A program made the position numbers and the translations under genes. A DNA stretch of 47,076 nt from contig DKYT01000065.1 in the NCBI GenBank assembly GCA_002492465.1, positions 2,845-49,920 on the forward strand. Direction: 5' to 3'. The DNA is from Lachnospiraceae bacterium UBA7093 (GTDB lineage Bacteria; Bacillota; Clostridia; Lachnospirales; Lachnospiraceae). Each line of letters opens with the position of its first letter. Position 1 is the first letter of the stretch. A model generated the notes under the pieces. The model did not search any database, was not told the origin of the DNA, and saw only the letters and a program-made list of their open reading frames with translations. This document shows, piece by piece, positions 37,868-46,669 of the stretch.

Positions 37868-38437
37868 ATGGGAAAACAAAGTTGGAAACCGGGCAATATG
37901 CTTTATCCTGTGCCCGCAGTGCTTATTACGGTGGCGGATCTTAAGGGAAACGCCAATATTTTCACAGTTGCCTGGACGGGAACGGTATGCAGCGATCCGC
38001 CTATGGTATCCATATCGGTGCGGCCGGAAAGATATTCCCATCAGATGCTGGAGGAGACGGGAGAGTTTGTGATTAACCTTACCACAAAGGAGCTTGCCTT
38101 TGCCACTGACTATTGCGGTGTGAAGAGCGGAAGGGATACGGATAAGATTCAGGATATGAATTTGACGCTTTTGCCGGGAGAGCAGGTGAAAGCGCCGCTT
38201 CTGAAGGAAAGCCCCGTCAACATAGAGTGCCGCGTTGAGGAAACCCTTCGCCTGGGAACCCATGACATGTATCTTGCCAGGGTAGTGGCGGTACATGCCG
38301 AGGAGGCATATATGGATGAGAAGGGACGCTTTGCCCTGGAGAAGGCGGATCCCATTGCTTATTCCCATGGGACTTATTTTACATTGGGTGAAAAGCTGGG
38401 AACCTTTGGCTATAGTGTTAAAAAACATACCTCCTGA
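37868..38437 (+). CDS. Flavin reductase family protein (FMN-binding split barrel)
   Basis: A 189-residue flavoprotein. LYPVPAVLITVADLKGNANIFTVAWTGTVCSDPPMVSISVRPERYSHQMLEETGEFVINLTTKEL (in part) is the typical N-terminal flavin-binding portion. HDMYLARVVAVHAEEAYMDEKG and DPIAYSHGTYFTLGEKLGTFGYSV form the end. Members bind FMN and reduce flavin or other substrates. GGAGG at 37858-37862 supports ATG 37868 over the ATG at 37856. Substrate cannot be told. Confidence 0.88.
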   Translation: MGKQSWKPGNMLYPVPAVLITVADLKGNANIFTVAWTGTVCSDPPMVSISVRPERYSHQMLEETGEFVINLTTKELAFATDYCGVKSGRDTDKIQDMNLTLLPGEQVKAPLLKESPVNIECRVEETLRLGTHDMYLARVVAVHAEEAYMDEKGRFALEKADPIAYSHGTYFTLGEKLGTFGYSVKKHTS

Positions 38438-38438
38438 G

Positions 38439-39704
38439 TTATTTTCGGGAGGGATCCGTCAGAAAACTGCCGCGGATAACGGCGGTCTCTCCATATTTTT
38501 GGCGGATGGCATCCAACGTTTGATCAAGAGCAGCCAGTTTTTCCTTAGAGGGGGAAGGCGGGCTGTGTTTTTTTGCGGCTGCCGAAGGGGAAGCGGAAAG
38601 ACCGACGCTCTCTCCAGGCAGGTCAAAAAGAGAAAGCTGCGTAGGCTCTGTCAGATCGCTGAGCTTTGAGGAACGGATGCCAAGGAGCCGTATGGGAGAA
38701 CCGTTCCACAGTTCATCGAAGAGCCTGCATGCTGTCTCGTAGATTACCTGGGAAGTATTGGAGGGAGCAGGGAGAATCATCTGATGAGAAACGCTTTGAA
38801 AGCTGCTGTATTTAATTTCCACACTGATCATGCCGGCAAGAAGACCGGATTTCCGAAGACGCGCGGAAACACTGTCAGAGAGGGATAAAAGGGTGAGAAA
38901 CGCTTCCCTGCGGTCGGACACATCTTTGGGCAGAGTGGTAGAATTGCCGATTCCCTTTGCCTCCGCGGGGGAAGAGGTCACAGAGGAATCGTCTATGCCG
39001 TTGGCATATTCCCAGAGAAGCAGTCCATGACTTTTTAAATGGGATGCAAGAATCTGAGGATCTGCCTGGGCAAGCTCGCCGATGGTTTGGATGCCCAGAT
39101 TTTTCAGTGCCAGAGTGCTGGACTTCCCGCACATATATAAAGAAGAAACGGGAAGAACCCACATTTTTTCTTTGATTTCATGGGTATAAAGGGTGTGAAC
39201 GAGATCTGGCTTTTTAAAATCGGAAGCCATTTTGGCAAGCACCTTTTTGTCGGAAATGCCAACGTTTACGGTATAGCCAAAGGATTCCCGGATATGGTCT
39301 TTGATGGCGCATGCGGCGGCTTCAGGTGAGGGAAAACGGGTTCTTATGGGCGTAAAATCCATAAAACATTCGTCCACGCTGAGTTGTTCGATCTCGGGAC
39401 AGACTTGGGACAGGTAGTGCATCAGTTCCCGGCTCCTTTGGTGGTAAAGGGTGTGGTCGGGGCTTTCCACGACCAGAGCCGGGCATTTGCGCAGGGCGTT
39501 TACAATGGGTTCCCCGGTGGTGACGCCGTATTTTTTGGCGGGAATGGATTTGGCAAGAACGACTCCGTGCCGCTGCTCCATATCGCCGCCGATAATAGCC
39601 GGAATGCTGCGCAGGTCTGTGGCGTCGCCCTGGGCGAGGCGCTTTAAGGCACTCCAGCTCAAATATGCCGAATTAACATCAATGTGAAAGATGATTTTTT
39701 CCAT
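38439..39704 (-). CDS. dinB: DNA polymerase IV (Y-family translesion polymerase)
   Basis: A 421-residue Y-family polymerase that bypasses DNA lesions. Catalytic acidic residues are Asp9 in FHIDVNSAYLSW and Asp111-Glu112 in LSVDECFMDFT. KVLAKMASDFKKP and the thumb/little-finger region follow. A sliding-clamp binding motif QLSLFDLP lies near residue 366, with a disordered tail after it. Usual Pol IV length is about 350 to 420. It is convergent to the flavin reductase gene, with a two-base gap. No LexA box is visible upstream. Confidence 0.95.
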   Translation of the reverse strand: MEKIIFHIDVNSAYLSWSALKRLAQGDATDLRSIPAIIGGDMEQRHGVVLAKSIPAKKYGVTTGEPIVNALRKCPALVVESPDHTLYHQRSRELMHYLSQVCPEIEQLSVDECFMDFTPIRTRFPSPEAAACAIKDHIRESFGYTVNVGISDKKVLAKMASDFKKPDLVHTLYTHEIKEKMWVLPVSSLYMCGKSSTLALKNLGIQTIGELAQADPQILASHLKSHGLLLWEYANGIDDSSVTSSPAEAKGIGNSTTLPKDVSDRREAFLTLLSLSDSVSARLRKSGLLAGMISVEIKYSSFQSVSHQMILPAPSNTSQVIYETACRLFDELWNGSPIRLLGIRSSKLSDLTEPTQLSLFDLPGESVGLSASPSAAAKKHSPPSPSKEKLAALDQTLDAIRQKYGETAVIRGSFLTDPSRK

Positions 39705-39787
39705 AACCGGTTCCTTTCAGACAAAAACACAAAAGCAAAAGTCTGCTTTAGGTTAATCTTACCAGAATATTTGAAAATAACATACCC

Positions 39788-39816
39788 TTTACAACTAAAT
39801 TGATAACTGTTAGAAT
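39788..39816 (+). promoter_or_regulatory. Promoter of the LysM-G5-M23 gene
   Basis: TTTACA (39788-39793), a 17-bp spacer and TAGAAT (39811-39816). Each element matches five of six consensus bases. Confidence 0.7.
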
Positions 39817-39870
39817 GAAATCGTTACGAAAATATTACAAAATAGATGCCTATATTGGAGTTTACCATAG

Positions 39871-41448
39871 ATGAAACGGATTACATGTCATTATAAAAAA
39901 GTAAATATCAGAAATATTAAAATTGCAGTACTGGCAGTTTTTGTCAGTATATTTTTTCTGCCTTCTTTTGTACCCTTTGAAAAAACGGGTAATAATATCT
40001 TTACAGTGATTTTAAACAATCAGGAAGCAGGCACGGTTTCTGCGCCCTGGGAGGCGGAAGAATATGCGGTTGAGGCGAGAAGACAGCTGGCAATGGGAAA
40101 CGGAGAGCTTGTGTTGGTGGAAAGCGATCTGGAAACGGTGGGCAGAGAAGTGCTTTGGGGAAAAACCGACACGCCGTCCCAGGTGATCGGCAGAATGAAG
40201 GAGATCCTTGCCGGTGATGTGAAGGAAACGCTGCACAGATCCTATGTGGTTAAAATCAATGAATACATGGTGAATCTTTCCAGTCAGAGCGAAGTGACTG
40301 CTCTTATGCAGGCAGCCCTGGACAAGTATGATTCTCAAAGCAGATATCAGGTAGAGATGGTTCTTGATCCGGAGAGAGAGCTGTCTGTGCTTACCACATC
40401 CATTAAAACAAAGGAAGAGCTGGTGGAGGAGGCGCAGGAGGTCATCAACCTGGAGGCAGGTATCCATGCAGATCTGACGGAGACCTTTGAGGCTGTGGAA
40501 GCGACAGGGGAAAAGGATTTTGAGGATTATGAGCTGGGGCTGATTTCCATGGAATACGGCGATACGGTGGAGGTTGTGGAGGCTTATCTTAAGGAGGATG
40601 AGCTGACAAGCTTAAACCAGGCAGTCCGGGAAGTAACCCAGGATGAGGAGAAGAACGGTATCTATGAGGTGGTTTCCGGAGATACCCTTTCTGAAATTGC
40701 CATCAAAACTAATATTCCCATGGACAAGCTGATTGAAATGAATGAGTCGCTGGAGGATGAAACCTCTATGATCAGACCGGGGGATGAGCTGATCATTACC
40801 GTACCGGAACCCAAGCTTGCGGTGGTGCGTCAGGAGGAAATGTACTACGAAGAAGATTACGAGGAAGAAGTAATCTATATCGATAACGACAATTGGTATA
40901 CCACGGAAACCAAAACCTTACAGGAACCCTCTGCGGGACACAGAAGGGTAATTGCGGTGGTTACCTTTGAAAATGATAAAGAAACAGCAACGGAGATCAT
41001 CAAGGAAGAGGTTACCTATAAGGCGGTGCCCAAGATCGTTGAACGGGGAACCAAGATACCGCCAACTTATATTAAGCCGATTTCAGGGGGAAGACTGAGC
41101 TCCAATTTTGGACGCAGAAGCAGACCTACCAGAGGAGCCAGCACTTATCACAAGGGAGTGGACTGGGCAACGCCTACCGGGACAGCTGTCTTTGCATCCT
41201 GCGGCGGTACGGTGGCAAAAGCCGGATGGGGAAGCGGTTACGGTTATGTGGTTTACATCAACCACCCGGACGGAAGGCAGACAAGATATGGGCACTTAAG
41301 CAAGGTTCTGGTGTCCGCCGGACAGACTGTTTCACAGGGACAGAAGATAGCGCTTAGCGGAAATACGGGCGTCAGCACGGGACCGCATTTGCATTTTGAA
41401 ATACTGATTAACGGATCACAGGTAAACCCGCTCAACTATCTGAACTGA
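39871..41448 (+). CDS. Membrane-anchored LysM-G5-M23 peptidase
   Basis: A 525-residue cell wall protein. A basic N-terminus and hydrophobic segment (about 13-33, IKIAVLAVFVSIFFLPSFVPF) anchor or export it. A LysM repeat (YEVVSGDTLSEIAIKTNIPMDKLIEMN) lies near 264-311 and a G5 domain near 330-400. The M23 domain (about 400-525) has the zinc ligands HKGVD near 427 and HLHFEI near the C-terminus. It cleaves peptidoglycan cross-links in growth or division. A gap and a promoter separate it from murA. Confidence 0.92.
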   Translation: MKRITCHYKKVNIRNIKIAVLAVFVSIFFLPSFVPFEKTGNNIFTVILNNQEAGTVSAPWEAEEYAVEARRQLAMGNGELVLVESDLETVGREVLWGKTDTPSQVIGRMKEILAGDVKETLHRSYVVKINEYMVNLSSQSEVTALMQAALDKYDSQSRYQVEMVLDPERELSVLTTSIKTKEELVEEAQEVINLEAGIHADLTETFEAVEATGEKDFEDYELGLISMEYGDTVEVVEAYLKEDELTSLNQAVREVTQDEEKNGIYEVVSGDTLSEIAIKTNIPMDKLIEMNESLEDETSMIRPGDELIITVPEPKLAVVRQEEMYYEEDYEEEVIYIDNDNWYTTETKTLQEPSAGHRRVIAVVTFENDKETATEIIKEEVTYKAVPKIVERGTKIPPTYIKPISGGRLSSNFGRRSRPTRGASTYHKGVDWATPTGTAVFASCGGTVAKAGWGSGYGYVVYINHPDGRQTRYGHLSKVLVSAGQTVSQGQKIALSGNTGVSTGPHLHFEILINGSQVNPLNYLN

Positions 41449-41457
41449 TGTTTGATG

Positions 41458-41485
41458 TTTACAAATGGTCACAATATGTTATAAT
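41458..41485 (+). promoter_or_regulatory. Promoter of murA
   Basis: TTTACA (41458-41463), a 16-bp spacer and a consensus TATAAT (41480-41485), with a leader of about 110 bp before the start codon. Confidence 0.7.
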
Positions 41486-41600
41486 GTACGTTAGCGAGAA
41501 GTGAAAATCTGGTAAGTATTGCCTGATGGGCAGTTTGCCAGATTCTGGATATGATAAACAAGTTTATGAAAATTTGATTTTGATTATATAGAGGTATACT

Positions 41601-42893
41601 ATGGAACAGTATGCAATTAAAGGCGGTAATCCGCTGGTGGGAGAGGTGGAGATCGGCGGCGCCAAGAACGCGGCACTGGCAATTCTTGCGGCTTCCATTA
41701 TGACGGATGAAACTGTGTTGATAGAGAACGTACCGGATGTCCGGGATACCAATGTGATGATGCAGGCGATCGAGAGCATTGGCGGTATTGTGGAGCACCT
41801 TGACAGACACACTGTGAGAATTTCAGGCAAATCCATTACGGATTTGGTGATAGAAGACGATTTTATCAAGAAAATACGCGCATCCTATTATTTGCTGGGC
41901 GCTTTGCTGGGAAAATACAAGAAAGCACAGGTAACGTTACCGGGAGGCTGCAACATAGGTCTTCGTCCCATTGACCAGCATATCAAGGGTTTTCGTGCCT
42001 TGGGAGCGGATGTGCGCATTGAACATGGATTTATTATTGCAGAGGCGGAAAGACTGCGTGGCGGTCATATTTATATGGACGTGGTAACCGTTGGCGCAAC
42101 CATTGACGTGATGATGGCGGCAGTACTGGCGGAAGGGCAGACGATCATCGAAAATGCAGCGAAGGAGCCTCATGTGGTGGATGTGGCAAACTTCCTGAAC
42201 AGCATGGGCGCCGTGATCAGAGGCGCCGGGACTGATGTGATCAGGATAAAAGGTGTGCCAAGGCTTCACGGTACAGAATATACCATTATCCCCGATCAGA
42301 TTGAGGCGGGCACTTTTATGTTTGCCGCGGCAGTAACCAAGGGGGATGTGACGGTTAAAAACGTCATTCCCAAGCACTTGGAGTCCATCAGCGCCAAACT
42401 CACAGAGATTGGCTGCGAGGTGGAGGAATCTGACGATGCTGTCAGAGTGGTGGCATCCAAGCCCCTTTCCCATACCCATGTTAAGACCCTGCCGTATCCG
42501 GGATTTCCAACGGATATGCAGCCTCAGATCACAGTGGCGCTGGGGCTGTCTAAGGGAACCAGTATCGTAACGGAGAGTATTTTTGAAAATCGTTTTAAGT
42601 ATGTAGATGAGCTTACCAGAATGGGTGCAAGCATTAAAGTGGAAAGCAACACGGCAATCATTGACGGCGTGCCCAAGTATACAGGGGCAAGCATTAGTGC
42701 GCCGGATCTGCGCGCAGGCGCTGCGCTGGTGATTGCAGGGCTGGCTGCAGAGGGAACCACGGTGATAGACGATATTAAGTTTATCGAAAGAGGCTATGAG
42801 GATTTTCACATTAAGCTGCAGAATCTGGGCGCTCAGATTGAAAGGGTCAACTCTGAAAGAGAGCTCCAGAAGTTCCGCTTGAAGACGGGATGA
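41601..42893 (+). CDS. murA: UDP-N-acetylglucosamine 1-carboxyvinyltransferase
   Basis: A 430-residue enzyme that transfers enolpyruvate from PEP to UDP-GlcNAc, the first committed step of peptidoglycan synthesis. Lys22-Asn23 lie in GGAKNAAL, and the loop Cys117 in LPGGCNIGLRPIDQHIKGF is the fosfomycin target. PGFPTDMQPQ and AGAALVIAGLAAEG are further signatures. Firmicutes often have two MurA copies; this could be either. It follows a cell wall peptidase gene and ends near a terminator shared with the convergent gene. Confidence 0.95.
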   Translation: MEQYAIKGGNPLVGEVEIGGAKNAALAILAASIMTDETVLIENVPDVRDTNVMMQAIESIGGIVEHLDRHTVRISGKSITDLVIEDDFIKKIRASYYLLGALLGKYKKAQVTLPGGCNIGLRPIDQHIKGFRALGADVRIEHGFIIAEAERLRGGHIYMDVVTVGATIDVMMAAVLAEGQTIIENAAKEPHVVDVANFLNSMGAVIRGAGTDVIRIKGVPRLHGTEYTIIPDQIEAGTFMFAAAVTKGDVTVKNVIPKHLESISAKLTEIGCEVEESDDAVRVVASKPLSHTHVKTLPYPGFPTDMQPQITVALGLSKGTSIVTESIFENRFKYVDELTRMGASIKVESNTAIIDGVPKYTGASISAPDLRAGAALVIAGLAAEGTTVIDDIKFIERGYEDFHIKLQNLGAQIERVNSERELQKFRLKTG

Positions 42894-42949
42894 AAGCCTC
42901 GGGAATGAAAAACTGAATATGCTGAAAATGGAATCTGTTTCGATTCCTT

Positions 42950-42982
42950 AAAAAAGAAGCTCTGGTTTATACCAGAGCTTCT
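42950..42982 (-). terminator. Terminator of the HD-GYP gene
   Basis: AGAAGCTCTGGT (42955-42966) pairs perfectly with ACCAGAGCTTCT (42971-42982) around the four-base loop TTAT. On the minus strand six or seven Ts follow. The HD-GYP stop codon lies in the loop. It may also partly end murA transcripts. Confidence 0.8.
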
Positions 42983-44037
42983 ATTGTTATATCGGGATGT
43001 GCGCTTAAATCCAAGAATCCGTGCTCCGTTTGAATGGTAGGAGCAGAGAGTTTATCACGGTTTACATAGACTACCTTGCCGGTGACGCCGTTGCTGAGAC
43101 GGACATCATTTAAAAGATAAGTATTTACAACGTTTTCGAGGAAGGTCAGAATATACTTTGGATCGTATTTCTGAAGTCCTTCGCTTTCAAAAAGTGCGAT
43201 CGCCTTAAAAGGACATAAAGGACCGCGGTAAATCCGGGCGCTGGTAAGGGCGTCATATACATCTGCAATGGAAACCATCTTTGCATAGGGACCGATCTTG
43301 TCGCCTGTTATTCCATAGGGGTAACCGCTTCCGTCGTTCCGTTCATGATGCATTAAAACCGCATTCAGAACAGGTTGATCCAGATGAGCACCCTGCAACA
43401 GCTGGTAGCCTTCCTGAGGGTGGGTTTTGATCAGGTCATATTCATCGTCTGTCAGCCTGCCAGGTTTTTTGATGATGGTATCGGGAATTTTGGTTTTTCC
43501 AATGTCATGGAGAAGACCGCTTATGGTGGCAAGACGAATTTCATCTTCGCTCATGCGAAGCCACCTTGCAAATACATTGCAGATCAGAGCAACGTTCATG
43601 CTGTGGGCATAAGTGACATCGTCATATGTACGCATATGGTGGAGTATGTCAAATACGTTTGCGGTAGCGCCCAGATCAAGAATTTTCAAGGTATGATCTA
43701 TCAGGTAATCCACATCCAAAGGGGCGCCTTTTTCAACCACATCGTTCACTGCAAGCCTGAAATTATGCACGTCCGTTTCAAAGCTCTTCCGGAATTTAAC
43801 AAATTCCAGACTCTGCTGCAGGCGCTCGGAATAAGAAGATTTTTCAGCAACGTGTTCCGGTTTCGGCTTTTCAGTATCTTCCACTTTGACAGATAAAATG
43901 GAATAGAAGGCAAGCTTGGTAATAGAGCGGTCATTTAAGATCAGCCCTCTCGGAAGAATCAGCTGATTGTTGTAAGAATAGACGTCCTCGGCTGTGATCA
44001 TGCCGGGAATCAGTTCAGATGTTTTAACTCGTTTCAT
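42967..44037 (-). CDS. HD-GYP domain protein
   Basis: A 356-residue protein. The N-terminal 90 residues include MKRVKTSELIPGMITAEDVYSYNNQLILP. The HD-GYP domain has the metal-binding His177-Asp178 in LLHDIGKTKIPD, then HPQEGYQLL, and HHERNDGSGYP at 230-240. Such proteins hydrolyse cyclic di-GMP or related nucleotides; no sensory domain is visible. A GGGGGAA ribosome binding site precedes the ATG. Activity on a specific nucleotide is inferred from the motif only. Confidence 0.9.
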   Translation of the reverse strand: MKRVKTSELIPGMITAEDVYSYNNQLILPRGLILNDRSITKLAFYSILSVKVEDTEKPKPEHVAEKSSYSERLQQSLEFVKFRKSFETDVHNFRLAVNDVVEKGAPLDVDYLIDHTLKILDLGATANVFDILHHMRTYDDVTYAHSMNVALICNVFARWLRMSEDEIRLATISGLLHDIGKTKIPDTIIKKPGRLTDDEYDLIKTHPQEGYQLLQGAHLDQPVLNAVLMHHERNDGSGYPYGITGDKIGPYAKMVSIADVYDALTSARIYRGPLCPFKAIALFESEGLQKYDPKYILTFLENVVNTYLLNDVRLSNGVTGKVVYVNRDKLSAPTIQTEHGFLDLSAHPDITIEALV

Positions 44038-44222
44038 TTTATATTCCCCCAGTGATTATTTTTCACCTTTACCCCACATTCCATTATAAGCACATTGGAA
44101 ATGGTTGTCAACGAACTGTAATTTTTGGACAATAAAAGCCAAAAGAAACCGTTACAATTCAAATCTGTGCGGGGCATTAAGATGCATATTTGAATGAGGG
44201 CTGGACGAAAGACAAAAATGCA

Positions 44223-44251
44223 TTGACAAAGCAGGCTATATGGTGTAGGCT
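44223..44251 (+). promoter_or_regulatory. Promoter of the riboswitch-metK transcript
   Basis: TTGACA (44223-44228), a 17-bp spacer and TAGGCT (44246-44251), about 35 bp before the riboswitch. The -35 is consensus and the -10 is weak. Confidence 0.5.
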
Positions 44252-44286
44252 AATAACAGATATGAAAATTCAATATTGTAGAGAAT

Positions 44287-44453
44287 CTCTTATTCAGAGT
44301 GGTGGAGGTACAGAGGACCTGTGAAGCCACGGCAACCCCGGATATGGAAGGTGCCTACCTGAGCGAGGAAACAGCCTATGGCGAATCGAACAATAAGAGG
44401 ATTTGATTATCGAATGTCGGGTCCGCTTATGATTCATAAGTGGATTTTTTTTT
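44287..44453 (+). promoter_or_regulatory. SAM-I (S-box) riboswitch with terminator
   Basis: CTCTTATT (44287-44294) and AATAAGAG (44392-44399) form P1. Conserved S-box parts follow: AGAGTGGTGGAGG, GACCTGTGAAGCCACGGCAACC and AAGGTGCCTACCTGAGCGA. Beyond P1, TCCGCTTAT (44422-44430) pairs with ATAAGTGGA (44436-44444) and nine Ts follow, a terminator. The P1 3' strand ATAAGAGGA (44393-44401) can instead pair with the terminator's 5' arm. SAM binding should stabilise P1, free the terminator and turn metK off. Confidence 0.95.
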
Positions 44454-44487
44454 CAAAAATGATTTTTCACGAACAGGAGGAAAAGAA

Positions 44488-45675
44488 ATGGAAAAACGTT
44501 TATTTACTTCGGAATCTGTAACAGAAGGGCATCCTGACAAGGTCTGCGATGCGATTTCCGATGCAATTCTGGATGCATGCATGGAAAAGGATCCTATGAG
44601 CCGTGTAGCATGCGAGACCGCTACCTGCACAGGGTTTGTGCTTGTGACAGGGGAGATCACGACCAACGCGTATGTGGATATTCAGAAGGTGGTGCGGGAA
44701 ACCGTAAAGGAGATTGGTTATACCAAATCTGAATACGGCTTTGACGGCAATACCTGCGCTGTTCTGGTGGCAATCGACGAGCAGTCCGCAGATATAGCGA
44801 TGGGCGTTGATAAGGCGCTGGAAGCAAAGGAAAACAAAATGTCCGATGCGGAAATCGAGGCAATCGGAGCAGGCGATCAGGGAATGATGTTCGGCTATGC
44901 AACCAACGAGACAGAGGAATACATGCCTTATTCCATTTCTCTTGCCCACAAGCTTGCTTTGCAGCTTACCAAGGTTCGTAAGGACGGTACCCTTCCTTAC
45001 TTAAGACCCGACGGCAAGAGTCAGGTTTCCGTAGAGTATGACGAAAACGGCAAACCCATTCGTCTGGAGGCAGTGGTTCTTTCCACACAGCATGACGAGG
45101 ATGTGACCCAGGAACAGATTCATGAGGATATCAAAAAATATGTGTTTGATCCGATTCTCCCCAAGGAGCTGCTGGATGAAAACACCAAGTATTTCATCAA
45201 TCCTACAGGACGTTTCGTAATCGGAGGACCTCACGGAGATGCAGGTCTGACAGGACGTAAGATCATTGTAGATACCTACGGCGGATACGCACGTCATGGC
45301 GGCGGCGCTTTCTCCGGCAAGGACTGTACCAAGGTGGACAGAAGCGCAGCTTACGCTGCACGTTATGTTGCGAAGAATATTGTAGGAGCAGGGCTTGCCG
45401 ATAAGTGTGAGATTCAGCTGTCCTATGCAATCGGTGTGGCACAGCCTACCTCTATTATGGTAGATACCTTTGGAACAGGAAAGCTCTCCGACGAGAAGCT
45501 GGTGGAGATCATCAGAGAAAACTTTGACCTCCGTCCTGCAGGCATTATCAAGATGCTGGATTTGCGCCGTCCCATCTATAAGCAGACCGCGGCTTATGGT
45601 CACTTTGGACGTAACGATTTGGATCTTCCCTGGGAGAAATTGGATAAGGTGGAGGAGCTTAAGAAATATTTATAG
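44488..45675 (+). CDS. metK: S-adenosylmethionine synthetase
   Basis: A 395-residue enzyme making SAM from methionine and ATP. Motifs: SVTEGHPDKVCDAISDAILD near the N-terminus, GAGDQGMMFGYATNET near 125, and GGPHGDAGLTGRKIIVDTYGG near 245. The ATG at 44488 is preceded by GGAGG at 44476-44480; a longer frame from 44440 would lie inside the riboswitch terminator and is not used. Product feedback through the SAM-I riboswitch fits its role. Confidence 0.96.
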   Translation: MEKRLFTSESVTEGHPDKVCDAISDAILDACMEKDPMSRVACETATCTGFVLVTGEITTNAYVDIQKVVRETVKEIGYTKSEYGFDGNTCAVLVAIDEQSADIAMGVDKALEAKENKMSDAEIEAIGAGDQGMMFGYATNETEEYMPYSISLAHKLALQLTKVRKDGTLPYLRPDGKSQVSVEYDENGKPIRLEAVVLSTQHDEDVTQEQIHEDIKKYVFDPILPKELLDENTKYFINPTGRFVIGGPHGDAGLTGRKIIVDTYGGYARHGGGAFSGKDCTKVDRSAAYAARYVAKNIVGAGLADKCEIQLSYAIGVAQPTSIMVDTFGTGKLSDEKLVEIIRENFDLRPAGIIKMLDLRRPIYKQTAAYGHFGRNDLDLPWEKLDKVEELKKYL

Positions 45676-45710
45676 GCGGAATGGTTCTAAAATAGATATG
45701 ATTTGAAATG

Positions 45711-45752
45711 AAAATGCACGAAAGGCGATGGAAATCCTTTTCGTGCATTTTT
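45711..45752 (+). terminator. Terminator of metK
   Basis: AAAATGCACGAAAGG (45711-45725) pairs with CCTTTTCGTGCATTTT (45736-45751), one bulged T, ending in five Ts. Confidence 0.85.
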
Positions 45753-45843
45753 ATGATAGATCAAGATGGTATGAAATTATTTGTCCTATGGATGAAGGGC
45801 TGAAACAGTAGTAGTTATTGCAGATATATTCAATATTAAGCAT

Positions 45844-46329
45844 TTACTTGAAATACTTATCAAAAAACTTGTAAAAAACAATACATAATCCCATAGGCAA
45901 ACCAAATAACACACCACCAATCAAAACTCCTATTATCAACTGATATACAGAAAAGTAATCTGACAAATAGTAATTTCTTAACCCGAAAATTGAATTAACA
46001 AGAAAGAGTGTTCCGGTTATTAACCCCGGAGAGATTTTCCTGTCTTTGATTGTATAGAAAAAATGGTCGCCAAAGTTTATGATTCCCCATATAAGAATTG
46101 CCACTCCAAAACAGGCGAACTTATTATTGAACACAAATAAAAAAACTGATACAAGCAGCATTGGGTAGTAAATAAATAGATTGTTTGCCATCCAGTGTCC
46201 ATGCGTCATATGATAGGGCAGCCATTTATGCTCATACATCCATTTGGGAAAATCACCAATAGCTTCCTCGAATAAGTGGAATGGCAAATAAATTACTAAA
46301 TTAAAAAATATAAAATATATCATTCTCAT
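45844..46329 (-). CDS. HXXEE-type membrane protein
   Basis: A 161-residue membrane protein. The N-terminal segment LPFHLFEEAIGDFPKW carries the H-x-x-E-E motif that names the family. Further conserved-looking parts are HGHWMANN, a NFGDHFFYTI segment, and KISPGLITGTLFLV; four to five hydrophobic segments are visible. Function is unknown. Its surroundings are distinctly AT-rich compared with metK, which suggests recent transfer. The start overlaps a small upstream frame (ATGA). Confidence 0.82.
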   Translation of the reverse strand: MRMIYFIFFNLVIYLPFHLFEEAIGDFPKWMYEHKWLPYHMTHGHWMANNLFIYYPMLLVSVFLFVFNNKFACFGVAILIWGIINFGDHFFYTIKDRKISPGLITGTLFLVNSIFGLRNYYLSDYFSVYQLIIGVLIGGVLFGLPMGLCIVFYKFFDKYFK

Positions 46330-46475
46330 TTTTCTTCCCTTTCTTTCTCCAATTCTTTTTCAAAATTTTCTTCCCATTTTTCCAGTGTTTCTAAAAGCAA
46401 AAATTGTTGTTCCAGTATATTCCGTCCAAATAATGGAATGTCTTTATGCGTGGGCAGCTGCTCCATAATTTGCAT
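46326..46475 (-). CDS. 49-residue protein coupled to the HXXEE gene
   Basis: A minus-strand frame from ATG 46475 (or 46466) encodes 49 residues. It reads MEQLPTHKDIPLFGRNILEQQ after a short head, then a charged helix LLETLEKWEENFEKELEKE. Its TGA overlaps the ATG of the HXXEE gene (46326-46329), the mark of translational coupling. No good ribosome binding site is visible, and a hydrophobic frame further upstream in another phase could be a broken N-terminal part. Alternatively it is a remnant of a regulator. Confidence 0.45.
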   Translation of the reverse strand: MQIMEQLPTHKDIPLFGRNILEQQFLLLETLEKWEENFEKELEKEREEK

Positions 46476-46586
46476 TTTAGTATTTTGAATACTGTTTTTA
46501 ATATTTCAAAAAAAGAAAAAGAAATTTGAAATAATGCTTTTAAGATTTTTTTACTGAAAAAACGGCGTTTATTCATATAAGGATGC

Positions 46587-46638
46587 TTGACATTTGGTGT
46601 CTACAGATGTAAACTATAAATGTCTACAATGGTAGACA
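46587..46638 (+). promoter_or_regulatory. blaI-type promoter with two operators
   Basis: TTGACA (46587-46592), a 17-bp spacer and TAAACT (46610-46615). Operator 1, GTCTACAGATGTAAAC (46599-46614), lies between the elements and contains TACA-NN-TGTA. Operator 2, TGTCTACAATGGTAGACA (46621-46638), is a 7-bp perfect inverted repeat just after the start site. Their centres are 23 bp apart. BlaI/MecI repressors bind such TACA/TGTA dyads and control their own operon. Confidence 0.8.
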
Positions 46639-46669
46639 CCAATATAGAAGCAAAGGGAGATAGAAGCGG

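Noticed and set aside
39705..39787. LexA (SOS) box before dinB
   Set aside because: No GAAC-N4-GTTC type dyad is present; only the ribosome binding site region GGAACCGGTT shows partial symmetry.
44440..44487. Upstream in-frame ATG for metK
   Set aside because: It lies in the riboswitch terminator and T run; the family start and a GGAGG site support 44488.
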